Source of the DNA: an uncultured Fibrobacterota bacterium
Lineage (GTDB): Bacteria; Fibrobacterota; Fibrobacteria; Fibrobacterales; Fibrobacteraceae
DNA length: 37,824 nucleotides
Assembly: GCA_903876665.1 (NCBI GenBank)
Contig: CAIRAY010000028.1
Span: 1 to 37,824, forward strand
Reading direction: 5' to 3'
Of this stretch, positions 33,646 to 37,824 are shown piece by piece. Position 1 is the stretch's first letter, and each line of letters opens with the position of its first letter. A program made the translations under genes and the position numbers. A model generated the notes under the pieces. It was not told the DNA's origin, did no database searches, and saw nothing but the letters and a program-made list of their open reading frames with translations.

Positions 33646-35583
33646 TTAAGACCGGTTCGTGTCAGGGGTACATAATTTAAAAACATTCATGAATTCGTCC
33701 AAGGACACTTGGCCTTGATCGCCATCTTTCCGTTTTCTGACCGAAATAAGTTCGGATTGGGCCTCTTTTTCACCCACAATCAGCAAATATGGGATCTTGT
33801 GCTGCTCGCCTTGACGGATTTTGTAGCCAATTTTCTCGTTGGAGCCGTCCACTTCGACCCGAATTCCGGATTCGGAGAGCGTCGAGCGAACTTTTTCGGC
33901 GTATTCGGAGAACTTTTCGGAGATGGGCAGGACCCGAACTTGGGTCGGTGCAAGCCATAAAGGAAAATCGCCGGCATATTCTTCAATCAAAATTCCGCAG
34001 AAGCGCTCAATGGAACCGAGTGCCGCGCGATGCAACATGACGGGATGATGCTTCTGGTTGTCCTGGCCCACATAAGTGGCGCCCAGACGGATGGGAAGAT
34101 TGAAATCCACCTGGATGGTTCCGCACTGCCAATCGCGGCCCAAGCAATCCTTGAGCACGAACTCCAGTTTGGGACCGTAAAAGGCGCCTTCGCCTGGATT
34201 CAAAATCGTTTCGAGACCTGCAGCGGCGGTGGCTTCGGAAAGCGCCTGTTCAGCCTTGTCCCAGAGCTCATCGGAGCCGATGCGCTTTTCGGGGCGGGTG
34301 CTGAATTTGACCTTGGCGATCTGAAAGCCGAAGTCTGCGTAGATATCGCGCACCAAGGTGCAGAAATCCCGGACTTCGCTGGCGATCTGGTCTTCGGTGC
34401 AGAAAATATGGGCGTCATCCTGGACAAAACCGCGGACGCGCATGAGGCCGTGCATGGTGCCTGCAAGCTCGTTGCGATGGCATTTGCCAAATTCAGCCAG
34501 ACGCATGGGCAGGTCGCGCCAGCTCTTGAGGCCCTGGTTGAAAATTTCAATATGGCAGGGGCAATTCATGGGCTTGACAGCCATCTCACGATCGCCCGAG
34601 CGGGTAATGAACATGTTCTCGTTGTATTTGTCGGCGTGACCGGACTTGATCCACAAGGATTTGTCCACAATTTCTGGAGTGATGACTTCGAGGTAGCCAC
34701 GCTTGGAAATGACATTGCGGACGTGGTTGCGCAGAGCATTATACAGGTGCGCGCCCTTGGGGTGCCAAAACACCATGCCCGGGCTGTGGTCTTCGATGTG
34801 GAATAGATCGAGCTCTTTGCCCAGGCGACGATGGTCGCGCTTCTTGGCTTCCTCGAGGAAGGTCAAGTGGGATTCAAGACCTGCTTTATCCGCAAAGCAA
34901 ATTCCGTAAATTCGTGTCAGCTGGTCGGAGGTCTGGTCACCATGCCAATAGGCACCAGCGACGGACAGAATCTTAAATGCTTTTAAATAGCCGGTGCTAG
35001 GCACATGGGGGCCGGCGCAAAGGTCTTCCCAGTTGGTGCCTGGCGCGCCAGTGGCGTAGAAACTGATGACGGAATCGCCCCGAGTGATGGCCCGCACGGC
35101 ATTGTCGTTCTTGTATTTGTCACCCTCGGTGCGACGCAGTCCCTCTTCGGAGCTGACTTCGCAACGGGTAAAGGGACGGTTCTCCTTGATGATCTCGGCC
35201 ATACGCTTTTCGATGGCAGGAAAATCATCGCCACTGATGGGCTTGGGGGAGGCCAGATCGTAGTAGAAGCCTTCTTCTACGGGAGGACCGTAGGCCAGGC
35301 GGGTGCCGGGGAACAAATCGCAAACCGCTTCGGCCAGCACATGCGCGCAGGAATGGCGCAATACATAGAGCGCGTCCGGATCTTCGTTCGAAGGTGTAAT
35401 GATACGGAATTCCCCGCTCGCAGGAATGGGCAGGGCCATGTCCAGGGTTTTGTCGCCAAGCTTGTAGGCAATCGCCTTGCGGGCCAGGCCTTGGGAAATG
35501 GATTCGGCGACTTCGCGGCCGGTGGTTCCCGCAGGAACAACGCGAACGGATTGATCGGGGAGGGTGAGGGAAATCTCTGCCAT
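33646..35583 (-). CDS. thrS: Threonyl-tRNA synthetase
   Basis: A class II synthetase of 645 residues that charges tRNA-Thr. Order of domains: TGS (1-60), editing domain with HSCAH (His77, His81) and CAGPHVPSTG, then the catalytic core with motif 2 (FGKCHRNELAG, FVQDDAHIFC) and motif 3 (HRAALGSIERF), and the anticodon-binding domain (PTQVRVLPISEKF). ATG 35583 is preferred because it gives the conserved MAEISLTLPD start; the upstream in-frame extension is not conserved in character. It heads the infC operon and lies 67 bases after tRNA-Val, probably on the same transcript. Confidence 0.97.
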   Translation of the reverse strand: MAEISLTLPDQSVRVVPAGTTGREVAESISQGLARKAIAYKLGDKTLDMALPIPASGEFRIITPSNEDPDALYVLRHSCAHVLAEAVCDLFPGTRLAYGPPVEEGFYYDLASPKPISGDDFPAIEKRMAEIIKENRPFTRCEVSSEEGLRRTEGDKYKNDNAVRAITRGDSVISFYATGAPGTNWEDLCAGPHVPSTGYLKAFKILSVAGAYWHGDQTSDQLTRIYGICFADKAGLESHLTFLEEAKKRDHRRLGKELDLFHIEDHSPGMVFWHPKGAHLYNALRNHVRNVISKRGYLEVITPEIVDKSLWIKSGHADKYNENMFITRSGDREMAVKPMNCPCHIEIFNQGLKSWRDLPMRLAEFGKCHRNELAGTMHGLMRVRGFVQDDAHIFCTEDQIASEVRDFCTLVRDIYADFGFQIAKVKFSTRPEKRIGSDELWDKAEQALSEATAAAGLETILNPGEGAFYGPKLEFVLKDCLGRDWQCGTIQVDFNLPIRLGATYVGQDNQKHHPVMLHRAALGSIERFCGILIEEYAGDFPLWLAPTQVRVLPISEKFSEYAEKVRSTLSESGIRVEVDGSNEKIGYKIRQGEQHKIPYLLIVGEKEAQSELISVRKRKDGDQGQVSLDEFMNVFKLCTPDTNRS

Positions 35584-35650
35584 AATAAATCTCGGTGTCG
35601 CCAACGGACGCGACGGTTCCAAGTGAAAGGAAAGGAGAGGAAAAATGAAT

Positions 35651-35723
35651 GGACGATACTGGACTCGAACCAGTGACCCCTACCATGTCAAGGTAATACT
35701 CTAACCAACTGAGCTAATCGTCC
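35651..35723 (-). tRNA. tRNA-Val (anticodon GAC)
   Basis: The minus strand folds as a standard 73-base tRNA: acceptor GGACGAT pairing with the 3' end, D arm GCTCAGTTGGTTAGAGT, anticodon loop TTGACAT with GAC, and T arm with GGTTCGAGTCC. The CCA end is not encoded. It stands between a strong promoter and thrS. Confidence 0.95.
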
Positions 35724-35734
35724 GAACGGGTGCA

Positions 35735-35762
35735 AATATACTAAAGGGCGCAAATGCGTCAA
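35735..35762 (-). promoter_or_regulatory. Promoter of tRNA-Val and the thrS operon
   Basis: On the minus strand TTGACG (35757-35762), a 16-base spacer and TATATT (35735-35740) form a near-consensus housekeeping promoter whose start would fall a few bases before the tRNA. TATATT-like -10 elements recur at other promoters in this window. Confidence 0.75.
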
Positions 35763-35796
35763 GGGGATTGGAAAACCCTTGGAAGGATTTGAGATT

Positions 35797-36693
35797 CTAC
35801 AACCCCAAGGACTGTAGCTCAAAATTCGCGACCTTGGCTGTGTCAGATGTGTTTTTCAGGAAGATATGCAAGGACCAGGCGTGGTCGGTGGCTTCGGTGA
35901 TAGGCTTATCTATGGCACCAATGGCGGCTTCCTGTTTTTTAAATGCGTACCATGAGAAGGACCTAGAAGCTGAAACCGCCTGTGCAGGCAAAGTGACCTG
36001 CCATGTTTCGGTTCCATTCGCAACCGTATCCCAACCCAGCTCCATTTGCAGAGGTGTGTCTGAGGTATAGGTGATGAAATAGCCAAGATTCGCAGTTATG
36101 TTGCTTGGGCCGGCCGGGAGATTATAATCAAAACCGATCCCCGCAATACTTGGCGAATCCACCGAGGCTGCCGGAGCCTTCAATGAGATTCTCAAGCCTG
36201 TGGATGTAAGGCTTCCATTGGGAAGGATGTCGCCTGTCATGGGATCAATCGTCATCAAAGTTCCATCGGAATTTTTGGGCGACCAGTCGCCACCATTCTG
36301 CCCATAACCATACCACCAGCCCGCACAGGTGGTTGGATCCCCACAGGAACCATCCATTACGGAGGGGGTCTGGACTTCATAAATAGGAACGGTGAGGTCC
36401 CAGATTGTTCTGTGGGGTGGAAGGCCATCGGGGGGACACCAAGCGCAGTGATAAAACGAAGAGGACGAAGCGGGGACCAATGATGATGACATTTGGGTCA
36501 CTGAAGAATTCGGGGAAGCCTCCAGGGAAGAGGAATTCCCTGAGGATTGAGCATCGTTGGATGAAGAGGAAGACCCCAACAGACTCGCATCCGATTTCCC
36601 CATACCTGCCAGCGGACTCACGGACTCACTGCAACCCAGGAAAAGAATGGAAAATGTCGCTAGGAAAATAAAACCTTTGTTTTTCGATTTCAT
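35797..36693 (-). CDS. Serine-rich surface lipoprotein, CBM-like (tandem copy 2)
   Basis: A 298-residue lipoprotein (signal MKSKNKGFIFLATFSILFLGC, lipidated Cys21) with a long serine-rich linker, then a beta-sandwich-like domain with CAGWWYGYGQNGGDWSP, ISLKAPAASVDSPSIAGIG and a C-terminal HAWSLHIFLKNTSDTAKVA. The domain resembles galactose-binding carbohydrate modules, so it may hold plant polysaccharide at the outer membrane; this is inference. It is clearly a paralogue of the next gene upstream, eight bases away. No other domain is seen. Confidence 0.85.
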   Translation of the reverse strand: MKSKNKGFIFLATFSILFLGCSESVSPLAGMGKSDASLLGSSSSSNDAQSSGNSSSLEASPNSSVTQMSSSLVPASSSSFYHCAWCPPDGLPPHRTIWDLTVPIYEVQTPSVMDGSCGDPTTCAGWWYGYGQNGGDWSPKNSDGTLMTIDPMTGDILPNGSLTSTGLRISLKAPAASVDSPSIAGIGFDYNLPAGPSNITANLGYFITYTSDTPLQMELGWDTVANGTETWQVTLPAQAVSASRSFSWYAFKKQEAAIGAIDKPITEATDHAWSLHIFLKNTSDTAKVANFELQSLGL

Positions 36694-36701
36694 ATTGACG
36701 A

Positions 36702-37589
36702 TTACTGGGTCAGGGATTGCAATTCAAAGTTCGCGATCTTGGCCGTATCTGAGGTGTTTTTCAGGAATATATGCAGAGACCAGGCATGGTCGGTGGCTTC
36801 GGTGATGGGCTTGTCCATAGCACCGGTGGCCCAGCCTTCCTTTTTGAAGGAGGGCCAGTAAAAACGCATGGTGCTTGAGGTCGCCTGGGCAGGCAAGGTT
36901 ACCTGCCAAGTGTCAGGTCCATTCGCCACGGGATCCCAGCCCAGTTCCAGCTGCAGAGGCGTGTCCGAAGTATAGGTGATAAAATAACCACCGTCGTAGG
37001 TGATGTTACTTGGCCCAGCCGGGGAATTGTAGTCAAAACCGATCCCCGCAATACTGGGCGCATTCACCGAGGCCGCCGGGGCTTTCAACGAGATTCTCAA
37101 GCCTGTTGCCGTGAGGCTTCCATTGGGAATGTTGTCGCCCGTCATTGGGTCTGTCATCATCAGGGTTCCATCAGCGTTCTTGGGAGACCAGTCGCCACCG
37201 TTGTCGCCATAAGCATACCACCAGCCCGCACAGGTTTCCGGGGTTCCACAGGAGCCATCCCTCACCGAAGGAACCTGAACTTCATACATCGGGACGGTGA
37301 GATCCCAAAGAAGTGGATAACCAATTATATCATCATAAATCCAGGGAATATGAATGGTACTGGAAGAAGATGCAGTGCTAGAAGAAGACTCGGGAATGGA
37401 AATAGCGGAGGAAGATAACCCGACGAACAGAGAAGAGGAGGCCCCCGAAGGAACCTCAATCCCTTTCGAGGAGGAAGATGCCAAAGCTGCGACGGATGTC
37501 CCAAGATTAGCCAGCGGACTCACGGACTCACTGCAGCCCAGGAGAAGAATGGAGAGGGCTACAGCCGAAGCGAAAAGTTTCTTTTTCAA
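36702..37589 (-). CDS. Serine-rich surface lipoprotein, CBM-like (tandem copy 1)
   Basis: A lipoprotein of about 295 residues. I chose the TTG at 37589 because GGAG lies five bases upstream and the protein then starts with a clean lipoprotein signal (KKKLFASAVALSILLLGC); an upstream TTG at 37613 would add eight residues with no ribosome site. The serine-rich linker and C-terminal domain (CAGWWYAYGDNGGDWSP, LQLELGWDPVANGPDTWQV, HAWSLHIFLKNTSDTAKIA) match the downstream paralogue closely; the linkers differ most. A TATATT sequence at 37636-37641 could be the -10 element. Function in polysaccharide binding is inferred. Confidence 0.85.
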   Translation of the reverse strand: MKKKLFASAVALSILLLGCSESVSPLANLGTSVAALASSSSKGIEVPSGASSSLFVGLSSSAISIPESSSSTASSSSTIHIPWIYDDIIGYPLLWDLTVPMYEVQVPSVRDGSCGTPETCAGWWYAYGDNGGDWSPKNADGTLMMTDPMTGDNIPNGSLTATGLRISLKAPAASVNAPSIAGIGFDYNSPAGPSNITYDGGYFITYTSDTPLQLELGWDPVANGPDTWQVTLPAQATSSTMRFYWPSFKKEGWATGAMDKPITEATDHAWSLHIFLKNTSDTAKIANFELQSLTQ

Positions 37590-37694
37590 AATGACTCCAA
37601 AAAGGGACCCCAATATTTAGTCGGGACTGTTCAAGAATATATACTAACATCGTCGTAAATTATGCGACATAAATCTGCCCGGTACGGCCGATGT

Positions 37695-37824
37695 GCTGCC
37701 AGTTACGGTTACTGGCAGCTATGCAAAGCTTGGCCACTTTTGGCTTCGCCAATTTCCACACAGTGGATATGTGCCTGTAACCGCTGAAGCGGAACAGGCA
37801 TATCAAGTCGAGCACTATCCACTG
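37695..37824. other. Highly base-paired unassigned region
   Basis: Three structures follow each other: a perfect nine-pair hairpin (GCTGCCAGT 37695-37703, ACTGGCAGC 37711-37719), a small hairpin TTGGC, TTC, GCCAA (37740-37752), and a compound stem with CAGTGGATA (37761-37769) pairing with the last nine window bases, GTGC with GCAC inside it, or alternatively GCCTGT/ACAGGC and CCGCT/AGCGG. It may be a structured RNA or a repeat cut by the window end. No T-tract or known RNA motif was found. Confidence 0.5.

Noticed and set aside
37695..37824. RNase P RNA, tmRNA or SRP RNA
   Set aside because: None of the conserved core motifs of these RNAs could be found on either strand.
1..37824. CRISPR array, insertion sequence or prophage
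   Set aside because: No regularly spaced repeats, transposase, integrase or phage structural genes are visible.

Overview
The window looks like a chromosomal segment from a plant-fibre-degrading bacterium of the Fibrobacterota (Fibrobacter-like). The reasons are a TIGR02147-type regulator (a family known chiefly from Fibrobacter) paired with a DUF2341/CBM11-like lipoprotein, two secreted xylan-degrading enzymes with CBM6 modules (one ending in a type-IX-secretion-like C-terminal domain), and tandem serine-rich lipoproteins. Almost every gene is on the minus strand, so the operons read from high to low coordinates. I name no species.

Layout. 1-165 holds the 3' end of a plus-strand structured RNA with CAGG/GGA-bearing hairpins and a terminator, resembling CsrB/RsmZ RNAs. 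249-848 is a detached fragment of the large DNA methyltransferase that is intact at 19250-24091. 864-7209 is a hemicellulose block: GH10 xylanase and GH43 enzyme in one operon, then a regulator with a frameshifted lipoprotein. The regulator promoter and the xylanase promoter carry the same palindrome at exactly the same distance from their -10 elements, which suggests one regulator acts on both.

7334-28690 is a DISARM-related anti-phage locus about 21 kb long. In transcription order it has a SNF2-type helicase (DrmD-like), a DUF1016/YhcG PDDEXK nuclease, a 1613-residue Eco57I/PglX-type adenine methyltransferase (DrmMI-like), a protein resembling DUF6361, a two-motif phospholipase-D-type nuclease (DrmC-like), a small unknown protein, an AbiEi/AbiEii toxin-antitoxin pair, and a 1966-residue YprA/DrmA-DrmB-like helicase with DUF1998. 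The helicase carries a C-terminal PDDEXK-like segment and a complete-looking S24 (LexA/UmuD-like) peptidase domain. The AbiE pair overlaps the helicase start codon, so the toxin-antitoxin unit is wired into the defence operon.

28869-29705 carries more toxin-antitoxin genes (HicA-like, Phd/VapC). 29771-32312 holds a chemotaxis-receptor remnant and a hybrid histidine kinase. 32408-35723 is the conserved tRNA-Val/thrS-infC-rpmI-rplT translation cluster with a clear promoter and terminator. 35797-37589 holds two tandem paralogous surface lipoproteins, and the last 130 bases are an unexplained, highly base-paired region that runs off the window.

The most novel elements appear to be the S24-fused helicase with embedded AbiE in the defence operon, the duplicated methyltransferase fragment, the CsrB-like RNA and the shared regulator/xylanase operator. 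All assignments come from reading the sequence; no database search was run.
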